DNA of 43,792 nucleotides from Acephala macrosclerotiorum (GCA_014904845.1 MU119573.1:1-43792); one strand, 5' to 3'; positions 1-12,600 are shown, counted from the first letter of the stretch. Numbers and translations: made by a program. Notes: a model not told the origin generated them from the letters alone.

Positions 1-536
1 AAAATAATTAAAAATATTTAATTATTTTTAATAATAAATTTGAATTTAAAATTCGTTTACTTTTTTTTTTTATTAAATTTTAAAAAAAAAAAGAAAATAA
101 ATTACAAAAAAGTTTAACGCTAATAGAAATATTAAAAAAATTATTAGATTTTTAAAGAAAAATAACAATAATTTGAAAAATTTTAAACTTTGAATTCTTT
201 GTTTAAATTAAATTTTTTTTTTTTTTTTATTTTTTTTTTCGAGACTCAAAACGAACTCGTTATATAAGAGAACGATTATAATAAAATTATATACTCTTTT
301 TTTAAAAATTTTTGTAAAATAATTAATTTCGAAAATAATACTAATTACGTATTTTTTAGTATATAAAGAGTTTTCACTTATTATAAATTAATTAATAATT
401 TTTTTTATTTTTATTTTAATTGATTAATTGATTAATTTACGAATTACGAATTACTTCGAATGAATTTAATTTACTGATTAAAACGAATTGATTTACGATT
501 AAATTTTTTTACTTTGTATTTTATTACTTTTTTACA
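1..536 (+). mobile_element. 3' end of a degraded LTR retroelement running off the left edge
   Basis: Bases 1-276 match the reverse complement of the internal region just inside the left LTR of the full element (about 17580-17860), and 277-536 is the LTR itself. The element body therefore lies to the left of the window. A purine-rich stretch just before the LTR (around 266-275) would suit a polypurine tract, so this is taken as the 3' end in plus orientation. No coding sequence survives. Confidence 0.7.
277..536 (+). repeat. LTR copy A (260 bp)
   Basis: One of four 259-260 bp copies seen by eye (277-536, 17321-17579 inverted, 29000-29258 inverted, 36420-36679). They share landmarks such as TTAATTTCGAAA, AATTACGTATTTTTTAGTA, a run of ATTGATTAATT, and TTTACGAATTACGAATTA. 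This copy keeps a terminal CA (…TTTTTTACA), the canonical LTR 3' end, which other copies have lost by C-to-T change. Confidence 0.8.
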
Positions 537-2938
537 ATATTACAATTAATCGATATTGAGAGTTTAAAATAAAATATTTAAAAATTAAACGATTCGATTA
601 AGTAATTCAATTAATTAAATATAATTATATAAATATTACATATAATCGAGAATTTTAATATTTTTATAAATCGAATTTATTTATTAATCGATTATTAATT
701 GAACGCTAAAAATTTAAATATACAATTATTATATAATATATATTATTAGTAAACCGTTAATACTATTAATAATTAATTAATAATAAAAAAAAATCTTAAT
801 ATAATTTAAATAATTTATTAATATTAAATTATTATTTTTAATAATTTATTAAATTTTTAAAAAAAATTAATATAAATAATTATAAAAATTAAAATTATAT
901 AAATAATTTTTTTATATTTAATAAAATTTTAATAAAATAATTTATTTTATAAATCGTTTATAAAAACGAAAATTTTATTAAATATAAATTTAAATAAAAA
1001 AATTAAAATTTATAATTAAAATTATTTATTTAATATAATAATTTTTTTTTTTAAATTTGTTAATATTAAATTATTATCAATATATTATATATATTTTTTA
1101 AACGCGTTATTCGAAATACGTTTATTTATAAAAATTTAATTTTAAATTAATTAAATTTAAACGTTTATTTTATTTTTTATAATTTAAAAATTTTTAATTT
1201 TATAAAAATTTAATTTTTTAAAATAAATATATTATTAATTTATATATTAATTATTTTAAATAAAATATATTTATTTTTTATTATAAATAAATAAAAATCA
1301 AATAATAAAAATTTTATTAAAATTTTATTTTTATAATAAACGTTATACGTTTTATATTAATATATTTTCATTTTTAAAATTTTATAAAAAAATTTAATTA
1401 TTTTAAAAACGATATTTAATAAAAATTTATTTAATATTTTTTTTCGAAAATTTAATCAAAAAATACATATTAATAAAATTATTAATTATATATATATTTA
1501 AATAATATTTTTAAATAAAAATTAATTTATTTTAAATTTAAAAAATAAAAATAAAATAATAATAATTTGTTAATTAATATATTAAATAATAAAAAATTAA
1601 ATTAATATTATTTTTTATTTTTATTATTAAATATTTAAATTATAAAATGAAATTTTTTATATAAAATTATTATTTTTATATTTTTAATTTTATTTATTAA
1701 TTTTTTTTTATATAAAAATTTATAAATAATTATTTATTTTTAATTTTTCTTTAATTAAATAAATTTTAAAAATTATTATATAAATATATTTATTAAAATC
1801 GAAAATATAAAAAAAAAAATTTATTATAATTTAAAATAAATAAATTTTTTTTTTAAAATATATAAAAAATTTTTAATTGAATAAAATAAATTAAATATAT
1901 ATTTTTTTAATAAAAAGTTTTTTAATTATTTTTTAAATTATTTAAATTTTTAATAAAATAATTTTATTATAATATTATAAATTTCTTTAATTTATTTAAT
2001 AATTATAATTAATATATTTTTTATTTATTATTAATTTAATAAATAATATAATATTTTTAAATTATAATTATTATATTTTTTATTATTTTAATTTTAATAA
2101 TAATTAATATTATAAACGTATTTTATTATAATATTTAAAAATAATATTATTAATTATTTTAATTATTATTGAAAAAAAAAAAATATTTTTATAAATTCAA
2201 TTTTTTTTAAAATAATATATTATATATATATTTTAATAAATATTAATAATTTAAAATAAATATTAATTTAATACGTTTAAAAAACGTTTTATATTTTTTT
2301 CATCGATATATTAATAAAAAATTTATTATTTATTTAATATTATTAATAAAAAAAATTTATTTTTTTAATTTTTAAAATTTATAAAATATTTTTTACGTTT
2401 TAATATTCGCGCGAATTTAATAATTAATAAATATTTTAATAATAAATATACGTTATTTATTTTAAATAAATATATTATTAAAATTATTAAATTTAATTCG
2501 TAATTTATTTATATTTTTTTAAAAAAAAAAAATTTTTTAAAATTATATAAAACGTAATACGTTTAATTAATATATTAATATTAATAATTTTAAAAAATAA
2601 AATTTTATTGATTTTAAATTTAATTATTATTTCTTTTAATTTTAAATTTAATATTTTAAATTTATTAAAAAATTAAATATTAATTTTCGTTAATAATAAA
2701 TCGTTAAACGATTTTAATATTAATTATAATATTTATAAAAACGTTTAATACGTAATAATTTATTAAATACGTTTTTATATTAATAAATATATAAAAAGAT
2801 TTCAATTATATTATAATATTTAATATTATATAATAAATTATTTACATTTTTTAATAATTTTAAAATTTAATTTTTTAAATTTAATTATAAATTTAATTAT
2901 TTTATTTTTATTAAACGATTTTAATTTTTTAAAAACGT

Positions 2939-2961
2939 TATATATATATATATATATATAT
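2939..2961. repeat. (TA)n simple repeat
   Basis: About 11 uninterrupted TA units inside the left AT-rich block. Confidence 0.8.
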
Positions 2962-4214
2962 TTTTAATATATAATAAATATTTTAATAATTTGAATTTTT
3001 ATAAACGAAATACTTTTTTATTTTAATATATTATTAATTTTTTATAATTAATTTAATCGTTATATTAAATATTTTTATTAAAATATTTACGATTTATAAA
3101 ATATAATTTAATTATATTTTATAAATTTTTTTTTCAATTATAAAAATTTTAAAAAAAAAAAAAATTTATTTAAAATAAAATCGCGTTATAAACGTTTTTA
3201 TACGCGATTTAAAAATTTATTAATAATTAAAAAAAATATTTAATAATATTTTAATACGTTTTAATAAATATAATAAAATTTATTTTATATAATAATTTTT
3301 ATACGTATATTTAAATATAAATTAAATTGTTTTTAAATTAATTTTTAATATAATATTTAAAAATATTTAAAAATCGTTTTATTTAAATTTTACGTTTAAA
3401 TTATAATAAATATAATAATATTTTATTAATTAAATATTCGATTTTAAAATTTAATTTTATAATTTTAATTATTTTATTAAAAAAAAGTTTTTTTAATAAA
3501 TTTTTAATAATAAAAATTATGTATAAATATAATTAAAAACGCGTTATAATATTTTTTTTAATTTAATATTTATTTTAAAATATAAATTTTAAATATTTAA
3601 ATAAATATATTAAATAAATTTTTCGTGATAAACTTTTATTAAAATAATAATAAAATTAATATTAAATATTAAAATTTTATAAATTAATTTTTATATTTTA
3701 TATAATTTATACGAATTAAATTATAATTTAATTAATTTTTAATTATAAATTATTAATTTTTTTTTTTAATTTTTTTAATTTAATTTTTTGTAATATTAAT
3801 AAAAATTGTAAAATTAAATTTAATATTAATAACAATAACAAATTATTATTAATATTATAATAATATTTAAAAAATTAAATCGATATTATTAAATTATTTT
3901 ATTTATAAAAATTTTAATATTTTTTAATTTTTATAAAATTAATTAAACGTATTTTAATAATGTTTTTATTTTAAAATTTTAATCGATAATTATTATAATA
4001 TAAATAATTAAATATTCGATTAAAATAATTTTTAATATTTTTATTTACGATAATTTAATAATCGTATTTTAATATTAATTTTTTAATATTTTTATATATA
4101 AATAATATTTGAAAATTTATTATTTTATTAATTTATTATAATTAAATAATTTAAATCGTTTAATTGATTTATTTTATAAAATTTTAATACGAATAATAAT
4201 AATATATAATTACG

Positions 4215-4321
<107 letters not shown>

Positions 4322-5775
4322 AAATTTTATAAAATTTTAAAAAGTTTATTATATTTAATAAATTATTATCGAAATTTTTAATATTTTTATATGAATTATT
4401 TAATAATATATATTTACGTTTTATTAATATTATTAATTTAATTTTAATCTTTTATTAAAAATTAATAATATTAAAAAATATAAATATATATATTATATAA
4501 AATCGAAAAATAATTAATTTTTTATTTTTTAATTTTAATTTTTTTTATAATAAAAATTATATTTTAATTAAAATTTATTTTATTTACGAAAAACGTTTTA
4601 TTATAATAAATTAAATTTAATAAATATTATAATACGATTTTTATAAAATAATTATTAAATTTCGTATTATATTCGAAAAATTTTAAAATATATATATATA
4701 TTTTTTTCTTTTTTAAATTTTATAAAATATTCAAAAAATTATTTTAATAATAATAAATAAATTATAATTAAATATTTATTATTAATACGTAATAAAATAT
4801 AAAATTAATTATAAATAAAATTTAAATTTTTAATATTTTTTTATAAATAATTTTATTATTTTATAATCGAATAATATTAATAATTTATGTAATTAAATTA
4901 AATTAATAAATATTATATTTAATATTAAAATATATAAATATTAATATATTTATAAAATTATTATTAAAATAATTTATAATATAATTTTAAAATATATATT
5001 TTAATTAATTATTTAATTATTAATTTCTTATAAAATAAATTTATTTAAAATTTTTATTAATTTATTTAATTTTAAAAAAAAGTTTTTTTAAATAAAAAAA
5101 ACTTTTATATTAATAAAAATTATTTTAATTTTATATATTTATAAAATATTTAAATTAAAAAATTTTAATTTTAAATTTAAATTATTAAATTTAAAATAAT
5201 AATTATTTTTAATCGAATATAAAATAAATATAATAAATATAAAATATATATATATTTATAAAATATAAATTATATTAAATATTATTTAATTGAAAAACGA
5301 AATAAAAATATATTTATATATAAAAATTTAATATTAAAATTTTTATAATTTTAATTAATATTAATTTTTTTTAAAATAAAAAATATATATTTTAAATAAT
5401 TTAAATAATTAATTTTTTAATTTTAAAATATTAAAAATTAAAAAAATTAAAATTTTATATAATTTATTTAATTTATAATAAAATAATAAAATAAAAAAAT
5501 TCGAAAAAAAAAAAAAAATTTAATTTAAAAATTAATATTTCGCTTATAACTCGATTATAGCGTACGCGATATTAGTTTTGTTTTAGTTTCGTAATTTTCG
5601 ATTGGTCGAATTTTAATTTAAAGTTTTATTCGTTTTTTTAAACGAAAATCGAATATAATTACGTATTAATTATATTAATTAATTATAATTTAAATTAATT
5701 TGATTAAATTAAATTAGAATTAAAGTAATACTATATTTCTTTTGATTAAATTTAGATTAAAAATAGTTAATTTAA

Positions 5776-6293
5776 TTATTTAATACGCTGTACCGAATCG
5801 CTTGCGCGAGTACGCCAAGTTTGATCTTTCCCACTTTTGAAGTTATATCCCAGATCATCGTAAATTTTTTGTTTCCTGCGATCAGAGATGTCTCTTGTTT
5901 CACAATTCAAAGACCTGAGGTTCGTTGTAACGAAGTGTGATAGAGAATTATGGCGAGGATGGAGATGTTGAAATAAACAGGCAAAATACCCCACGATTCG
6001 ATTCAAGCACGCATCCGTATGCGCGGGGCTCAACCACCTCTCTCGTGTTGATAATAACAAGGAATCCTTATCTTCCTGGCTGGAGAATATGCAGGAACAG
6101 TCAATAGCTCAGTACCTAGGGTAGCTCTGCTCTTCTTACCAAGCTTGGGGAGCTCGAAAGTGGGTGGATGGGGCCTTTTATATTCTGGGGCTTTTCCTTG
6201 CTGTATTCCTTTCTTTCTCTATCCTCGTCCTTCTTCGCGGTGTTGTTCTTCGCGGGGCTGTTCATTGCCTATTGATTGCAATTCCAAGTCAAG
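5776..6293. other. Edge of gene island 1 and 5' flank of the amidase gene
   Basis: Normal-composition sequence with no gene I can recognise. A 94-codon open frame on the minus strand (5776-6060) resembles no family known to me and is probably chance. The last part should hold the promoter of the amidase gene: a TATA-like TTTTATATT lies at 6176-6184, about 110 bp before the start codon, followed by pyrimidine-rich sequence (ttctttctctatcctcgtcc), a common fungal core-promoter feature. Confidence 0.6.
6176..6184 (+). promoter_or_regulatory. Possible TATA element of the amidase gene
   Basis: TTTTATATT about 110 bp upstream of the chosen ATG, followed by a CT-rich tract. Confidence 0.4.
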
Positions 6294-8356
6294 ATGCCGT
6301 CAATCACTCGCGCCTTCTGCGCCCTAGTTCTCGCCACCACTGCCGCTGCCACCATTTCCTCCTCCGGCCAAACCCTAGTAGTAAACGGCATCAGTTACTA
6401 TGCAGCTCCAAACCCCGTCTCGATCATCTCTGCAACAACGGATATGCTGTATTCAGCGTCCACAACAGGCGTTGATTTGATACCGTTAACTATCATCGAA
6501 GATACCACCTCCTCCTTCACCACTTCGGTCTTCAGATCCATTGTTGGGAATTACACTGCTTCAGATGATGTTTTCAATACTGGGTTTCTCCAGGGTTCAT
6601 CTCTCCCTTCCTTTCTCCTCTCCCCTCTCTATCTGAATCCAAGCTGATTTCGAACCTCAAAGCGATCTACCTCAAGCACTCAGGCTCCTCCGCAGCAACA
6701 GTCACATACCCTCTTGGCGCTGCGCTAACGCAGTATGGAACAAAACTCTTCATGCCTTCGAGAGCATATAAATCCTCAGTTCAAGCACAAGGCTACAACA
6801 TCACAGGTTGGAGGACTGAGATTCCTGCGGGCCCGTATTTTATGTCTGCCTCCACTGGGGAGGTATATCAAGCCTACCGCCTCTACTCCGACGTCCAAGG
6901 GGCTTTCACCGAAAGTCTTATCCCCACTACCGACGGCTCATTCTCCGTCCTCAGCGCAGCAATTCCAGGAGCTCAAAGTCCCACAATTGGCGTCCCTTCG
7001 AAATTGTATTACACCAAGACTGCGTCAAAACCACTTGCTAGAGTGAGGTTGGGGGTCAAGGACATCTATGACATTGCGGGCGTGAAAACCAGCTGCGGGA
7101 ACAGAGCTTATTATGAGCTTTATCCCGAGAAGAATGCTTCAGCGGTGGCGGTGCAAAAATTGATTGATGCCGGGGCTGTGATCATTGGGAAGATGAAAAC
7201 CTCCCAATTCGCCAATGGTGAGACCGCTACCGCTGATTGGGTTGATTATCATTCCCCATTCAACATTCGCGGAGACGGCTACCAAGACCCATCTTCCTCC
7301 TCTTCTGGCCCAGGAGCGGGAATCGGTGCATATGAATGGCTAGACATCGGTCTTGGATCCGACACCGGTGGCTCAATTCGAGGACCTTCAGAAGTAAACG
7401 GCTGTTTCGGCAACCGACCATCTCACGGCCTCGTCTCTCTCGACGGTGTCATGCCTCTATCCCCCAATCTCGATACAGCAGGATTCCTCACCCGAGATCC
7501 ATATCTCTGGCACGAAGCAGCAAAAGTTTTATACGGAGACAATATCTCCAGTAACTTCACCTCCTTCCCAACCAAGATCCTCACCTCCGGATTTCCAACC
7601 TCAGCCTCAAATGAAGCGAACGCAATTCTTCTTGACTTCTTGAGCCAGCTCCAAACTTTCCTCAACGCCACCACGACGACGATAGACGTCGCTACTCTCT
7701 GGTCGACTGATGGTCCCGCAGCAGCAGGAGGAGCGAGTATCAATGATTATCTCGGCATTGTATACCCAGTTCTCATCTCGCAGCAACAGTATAAGTTGGT
7801 TACCTTGCCCTTCTACGCAGACTATGCAGCGCAGCATAATGGGAAGAGACCATTCGTAGATCCGGCCCCGTTGATTAGGTGGGCGTATGGACAGAATAAT
7901 GTGTCGGCAGGAGCGACGGATCAGGCGTTGCAGAATAAGACCGTATTTATGGATTGGTGGGCTGAGAGTGTGATTCCATCGAACGTGCAGAGCTGCAGTG
8001 ACTCCATTTTGTTGTATCCTGGAAGCACGGCGAGTCCTAATTATAGGAATGCTTATCGAAGGTGAGTCCCTCATTTTTCGGGTCAAAGGAGAAAGCTGAC
8101 GAGAAACAGTGCACCAACACCACCAACAGGCTTCGGCATCTCGAGAGTGTCGAATTTTGCGGAGGTCCCGGATATGGTGTTCCCAGTCGGACAAGCAGCG
8201 TATAATTCCACGATCACCTTGCAAGAGGAATATCTCCCTGTCACGGTTGATATTTTGGCTGCTAAGGGTTGTGATGGCATGATTTTTGCACTTGCGGAGG
8301 CATTGACGAAGGCGGGGATTTTGAAGATTCCTGGGGTGGGGAGCTTGATGTACTGA
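6294..8356 (+). CDS. Secreted amidase-signature family protein
   Basis: Predicted amide-bond hydrolase of the amidase signature (AS) family, 648 residues from three exons: 6294-6594, 6663-8061 and 8110-8356. Both introns (68 and 48 bp) have branch-like GCTGA(T/C), and the second has a perfect GTGAGT donor. The first donor (GTTCAT) is weak but restores [11 protein letters not shown] in frame. The N-terminus looks like a signal peptide ([19 protein letters not shown]), so the protein is probably extracellular. The AS catalytic set is visible: Lys about 233 in LGVKDIYD, cis-Ser about 314 in [10 protein letters not shown], and nucleophile Ser about 338 in [12 protein letters not shown]. The roughly 200 residues before the Lys motif exceed a minimal amidase and match the long N-terminal extension of fungal secreted members. 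The start codon follows directly on a CT-rich leader. The substrate cannot be told. It converges on the SDR gene (88 bp between stops). Confidence 0.88.
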
Positions 8357-8444
8357 GTAATCTTAACGGTAATTCAATAATAAATGAGAAATGAAGAAGA
8401 AATCGAGGCTTGTGGTTGAGGTACAGTGAAGTTCAGACATGTGA

Positions 8445-9670
8445 TCACAAACCAGCCTTCTCCTTCTTCTCAATCTCAAGTAGTTGTTTTGCCAACTCCA
8501 CGAACGTCTCCTCTTTACTTCTGAATGTCAATCCAAGCACTTCCTTCGCTTTCTCGCTGCTGCAATCATATGCATTGGCGGGTAATGGATTCCCACCTGG
8601 GGTTCCAATTGGAGTTCTCTCTAACAGCTCTGGAATATTCTTCCTCAACAGATCGGCTATCTCCTGGGATGAAATCTGGCCAGCGCAGATCACGAATCTC
8701 TGGCCTGAAGCTTCGAGGAGAGTTGCTACTTTTACGTGGGCGAGAGCCAGGTCCTGTTTTGGTCAGTGAAGTGGTGGGGGAAACTGAGGACGGATACGAA
8801 CCCGAACATCGGTGTAGACATGCATTCCATTTGGTGGTAGATCTGCGTCTTTGCTTGAATTTATGAATCCATAGATCTTCGAGTTACTCTGATTCAATTC
8901 CTTGACGCTCTTCACTGTGTGGCGAAGTGGTCCATAGACCATTGGTGGACAGAGGGTTACGAGGTCGAAGTTCGGTTTCTCGTTTTGGATAAAGTCCCAA
9001 GCTATCTTGATCATCAGCACATCACCTTTCTTGAACACTCAATAACGTTTGATCGGAGGAAATAGACGTACCAGACTTCTCAGCAAACTTCTTCGATGCT
9101 TGATACGCATTGTTTTGGGTCCCGGTTAAAGCTCCTTCCCATGATGTCGGGTTCCAGTCGTCTTCCGTGTAGATTTTCTTTGGGCTTGCGTCGATTGGGG
9201 CAGAGAAGTTGACCTGAATCAAGAGGATATGATCAGCACAGTTTCCAAAACTGAAAAGAAAGCAACACGCGACTTACGACCGCAGCACACGAACTGGTGA
9301 TAACAACTCTCCTCACGCTCGGTGCATTCTTCTTCACACTCTTCAGCACCTCTAACGTCCCCTTGATAGCAGGACCCAGGAATTCCCTGTTATCGGAAAT
9401 CACCCGATATAGAAATGGTGAAGCAGAATGGAGCACAATATCAAAAGGCGGGGTAGATTTGATGACCTCATCAAACGCTCCGGGAGCAGTAATGTCAGGC
9501 ACGATGCCAAAGTCCAACTTTGAGCCATGATTGGGGAAGTCTGCTTTGACTTGTGCGGCTTTTGACTCAGAGCGGACTACTGCGCGGACGGAGAAGCCGT
9601 GGCCAAGGAGTTGGTCGAGGATATGAGATCCAATGAACCCATTGGCTCCGGTGAGGAGGACTCGTGACAT
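8445..9670 (-). CDS. NAD(P)-dependent epimerase/reductase, extended SDR (dihydroflavonol-4-reductase-like)
   Basis: Four exons on the minus strand: 9670-9278, 9213-9072, 9025-8802 and 8753-8445; 355 residues. Introns are 64, 46 and 48 bp. An N-terminal Rossmann motif (LLTGANGFIGSH) binds NAD(P). The active-site Ser lies in VITSSCAAV (about 126-127) and the catalytic YxxxK is Tyr168/Lys172 in AYQASKKFAEK. The later LVTLCPPMVYGPL is typical of the DFR/cinnamoyl-CoA-reductase/methylglyoxal-reductase-like group (Gre2-like). Likely a cytosolic reductase of a carbonyl substrate. An in-frame ATG at 9700 would add 10 residues, but the family normally begins right before the Rossmann strand, so 9670 is preferred. 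The second intron boundary is the least certain: the model carries about 8 residues (GDVLMIKI) between FAEKS and AWDF that relatives usually lack. Confidence 0.85.
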
Positions 9671-10246
9671 CTGGGCTGTTTGGAGTGGATGAAGAGACAT
9701 GAAATTAGTGGAACTTGAAAATTAGTATGAGAAGCTGAGATCAGAACTTTCGTGCCTTTATGTTATCGATCCTCAGCCTTGAGGTCGGATCCGGCACCTC
9801 TGACGATAGCATGCTTAGCGGAGTCTAGCAACCATCTTGCATAAATTCCGCTTCTAACCAGGGGTTCTGAGTCTTGGACTGAAAGAGAAGTTTAACTAAC
9901 GAATGAGAAGCGAGCCGAGCTGCAGGACGGAACATCTTCCGAGCCACCATCGTCAACTTCAACAGCCAGTCAGCACAATTCCATGTCTGACTAAACAGGT
10001 TGCAGCCGAAACAGATCTGGGGATTGGTTTGTGTTGTCAACAATGACGCGATACACACGGAGATATTTCGATAATGCTCGTCGTGAAACATCGCGAAAGT
10101 TTATTGGATCGTCGTTTACTCCACGACTCACAATGAGGACGGTACGACGGAACAACTCTAGGAGGATGCGATACAAAAAGAAGAAAATCAGGCCGAAAAT
10201 CGTAGGACTCTCAAATATAGTTTACATGTGAATGATGTCTGCAATT
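9671..10246. promoter_or_regulatory. Bidirectional promoter between the SDR and quinone oxidoreductase genes
   Basis: The two genes diverge from this 576 bp interval, which has no credible gene of its own. It contains a 20 bp near-palindrome at 9781-9800 with the core CGGATCCG, a CGG/CCG pair of the kind bound by Zn2Cys6 transcription factors. Shared regulation of the two reductases is an inference. Confidence 0.5.
9781..9800. promoter_or_regulatory. Near-palindrome with CGG-AT-CCG core
   Basis: GAGGT, then CGGATCCG, then GC, then ACCTC: the outer arms pair with each other and the inner octamer is a perfect palindrome. It lies 111 bp upstream of the SDR start codon and about 450 bp upstream of the divergent gene. 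Confidence 0.4.
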
Positions 10247-11370
10247 ATGAGAGCGATTGGTATGAAGGTCACTTGTTGATTATACTCTTCTAACGCTCCT
10301 AGATATCAAAGATGGCAAAGGACCAATCTCCCACCTCTTCATGAATCCCGAGACACCAAAGCCAGAACCAGCTGCGTCCCAAGCATTAATCAAAATCCAT
10401 GCCTTCGGGCTGAATCACATGGACTTGATGCAAAGAGAGGGAGAGTACAACGTCCCACCCCAAGCAGGGAAGACTCTAGGCGTTGAGTTCTCAGGCGTAA
10501 TCGAGGGACTAGGAGACGATCCAGGAGACTTCAAAGTTGGGGACGAAGTCTTTGGACTAGCATATGGAGGTACTGGCTCCAAACCGTCTCAAATCAAGAC
10601 TCACGACCGCTAGGCGCGTATTCCGAATACCTAGTTTCCTCAACTAGAATGCTCATCCACAAACCAAAAGAACTCTCCTGGACAACCGCAGCCGGAATCC
10701 CCGAGGTAAGCCACTCGTCTATATCACTTCGTAGCTAACATCCCAGACCTGGATAACAGCAACCCAAGCTCTCCACCTCGTCGGATGCTTCCGTCCCGGC
10801 AATAATGTCCTCTTTCACGCTGGTGCTTCCTCCGTCTCAATCGCCGGAATCCAACTTGCCAAAGCAGCAGGAGCAAACTACATCTTCATAACAGCAGGCT
10901 CAGACGACAAAGTACAGTTCTGTGAAAAGCTGGGAGCGACGAGGGGATTCAATTACCATGAAGATGATTGGGTAAAGGATATTCTGGACATGACGGACGG
11001 ACATGGAGTAGATGTCATTGTTGATTTCATCGGCAAGAACTACTCACAGAAGAATTTTGAGGTGGCGGCGATGGATGGGAGGATTGTGCAGTTGGCTAGT
11101 TTGAGTGGGTCGAAGCTTGATGCGGGACTAGATATTGGATTGCTTGAGAATAAGAGGCTAAGGTGGGAGGGAAGTAGATTGAGGAGTAGGGATTTGGACT
11201 ACCAGAATAAGCTCAGGAATTTGCTCGTGGAGTTCGCGCTTCCCAAGTTCGTGGATGGCACGTTTCAGGTTCCGATTGAGAAGGTTTTTGATTGGAAGGA
11301 AATTCAACAAGCGCATGAGTTGATGGAGAGTAATCAGTCAAAGGGAAAGATTATTTGTGTTGTAGACTAG
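10247..11370 (+). CDS. Zinc-independent quinone oxidoreductase, MDR family (PIG3/TP53I3-like)
   Basis: Predicted NADPH-dependent quinone or enone reductase of the medium-chain dehydrogenase/reductase superfamily, 331 residues, the usual length. Exons are 10247-10259, 10303-10569, 10614-10705 and 10747-11370. The introns are very short (43, 44 and 41 bp) but have good donors (GTATGA, GTACTG, GTAAGC) and branch sites (CTAAC in the first, GCTAAC in the third). The first exon is only 13 nt and joins as MRAI-DIKDGKG, the expected MDR start. In-frame ATGs at 10232 and 10235 would add 4-5 residues. The GroES-like N-terminal domain includes GLNHMDLMQREGEY. The nucleotide-binding motif AGASSVSIAGIQLAK sits at about 149-163 with Ala/Ser-rich spacing typical of PIG3. 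Catalytic-zinc ligands are not apparent. It is convergent with the aldo-keto reductase gene (35 bp between stops). Confidence 0.88.
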
Positions 11371-11405
11371 TGGGTGGAAGCAATTTTAACGCCGATTTTA
11401 GTACT

Positions 11406-12513
11406 TCAAGAGAAGATTGGAAGAGCGCCAAAGTACTGCAAAAATTAGCGTTGAAAATCAAGTGTTTGGAGACACGTACCACCCATGGATCATTGAACCT
11501 CAAGTGCTGATCTAATCCATTGATTTGCTGGATTTCCTCTTCCGTCAGATCGAATCCTTTTGCATCCAGATTCTCGAGCAACATCGGCACAGTATCCGCC
11601 TTGGGGATGACAGCAATGTCTTGTTGGGTGGCCCATCTGAGCAGGACTTGTGGGGCAGACTTTCCATGAGCTTCCCCGATCTTTTTGATGAGAGGGTTGT
11701 GGAAGAGAGGTGGTGTCTTGACGGCGTGTGCAAGATCCATCTCGACGTAACCTGTAGCGCCGAAGCTGCTGTAAGCCGTAACGGTGATGCCTTGTTGCTT
11801 GGCGAATGCCATGAGTGGTGCCTGGACGAGGTATGGATGATGCTCGACTTGGAGAGTGGCGGGGCGGATCTTGGCGTAGCGAAGAAGGTCGAGAAGTGAC
11901 TGGACGTTGAAGTTGCTGACACCAATCGATCGAGTGAGTCCTAGATCAACGAGATGTTCCATGGCTTCCCATGTTTCTCGGATAGTGGCGTTTGAGAGCT
12001 GGATGTCGGTTGGGGTCTTGCCGTCGTAGAACCATTCTGGTGGGTATCGAACTTCAGGGTCGACATATCGAAGTGCAACGGCTGAAAAGATTAGCGAATG
12101 TCTTTGAAATCTAGGGGTAAAACTCACGGAAGTGCATGATGAACAAGTCAAAGTACTCCAATCCCCAATCCTTCAACTGTCTTCGGCAAATCGGCTCAAC
12201 ATTCTCCTTGTCGTGGAATGTGTTCCAAAGTTTTGTAACAATGAACAGCTCCTCCCGCTTGACGAGGCCGTCCGTGATGGCTCTTGCAATACCTTCGCCT
12301 GCTTGCTTCTCGTTTCCATAGTCTAAAATGTCAGATAGCTCTCAACCTGAGACCGAGGCACTCACCACAAGCACCATCAAACAGACGGTATCCTGCCTTG
12401 GTGGCATTGTAGACCTGTGTTGCGATCTTGTCCTTTGGGATCTTCCATAGACCATGGCCTACGAGAGGCATTTTGGTACCATTGTTCAGTGTGAGAGTGT
12501 GATTTGGCGACAT
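11406..12513 (-). CDS. Aldo-keto reductase, D-xylose reductase-like (xyl1-like)
   Basis: Four exons on the minus strand: 12513-12366, 12322-12128, 12081-11480 and 11435-11406; 324 residues, the normal length for xylose reductases. Introns are 43, 46 and 44 bp; the last exon encodes only YFGALPIFS. The protein follows the (alpha/beta)8 AKR2 pattern, and all four catalytic residues fall at the same numbers as in Candida tenuis xylose reductase: Asp46 and Tyr51 in LFDGACDYGNE, Lys80 in VTKLWNTFH, His113 in LFIMHF. Xylose-reductase-specific blocks such as [12 protein letters not shown] and [10 protein letters not shown] are present. The coenzyme motif is unusual: IPKADTVPM in place of the common IPKSNxPER, which removes the Asn and Arg that hold the NADPH 2'-phosphate. 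Likely role: reduction of pentose or another aldehyde to its alcohol in the cytosol. A paralogue with a different substrate is possible. Confidence 0.88.
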
Positions 12514-12593
12514 GATTGGCGAATATTCTTGTTGATGCTTTTGCTTCGGTTTTGATCCTGCTTTGGAAGTTGATCCTCCTAAGGCGAGGCAGC

Positions 12594-12600
12594 CTTTTAT
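12594..12600 (-). promoter_or_regulatory. Possible TATA element of the aldo-keto reductase gene
   Basis: On the minus strand the sequence reads ATAAAAG about 80-90 bp before the start codon at 12513. Confidence 0.4.

Noticed and set aside
7607..8224. 205-codon open frame on the minus strand across the amidase gene
   Set aside because: Antisense shadow of the amidase exons, which carry clear catalytic motifs in the plus frame.
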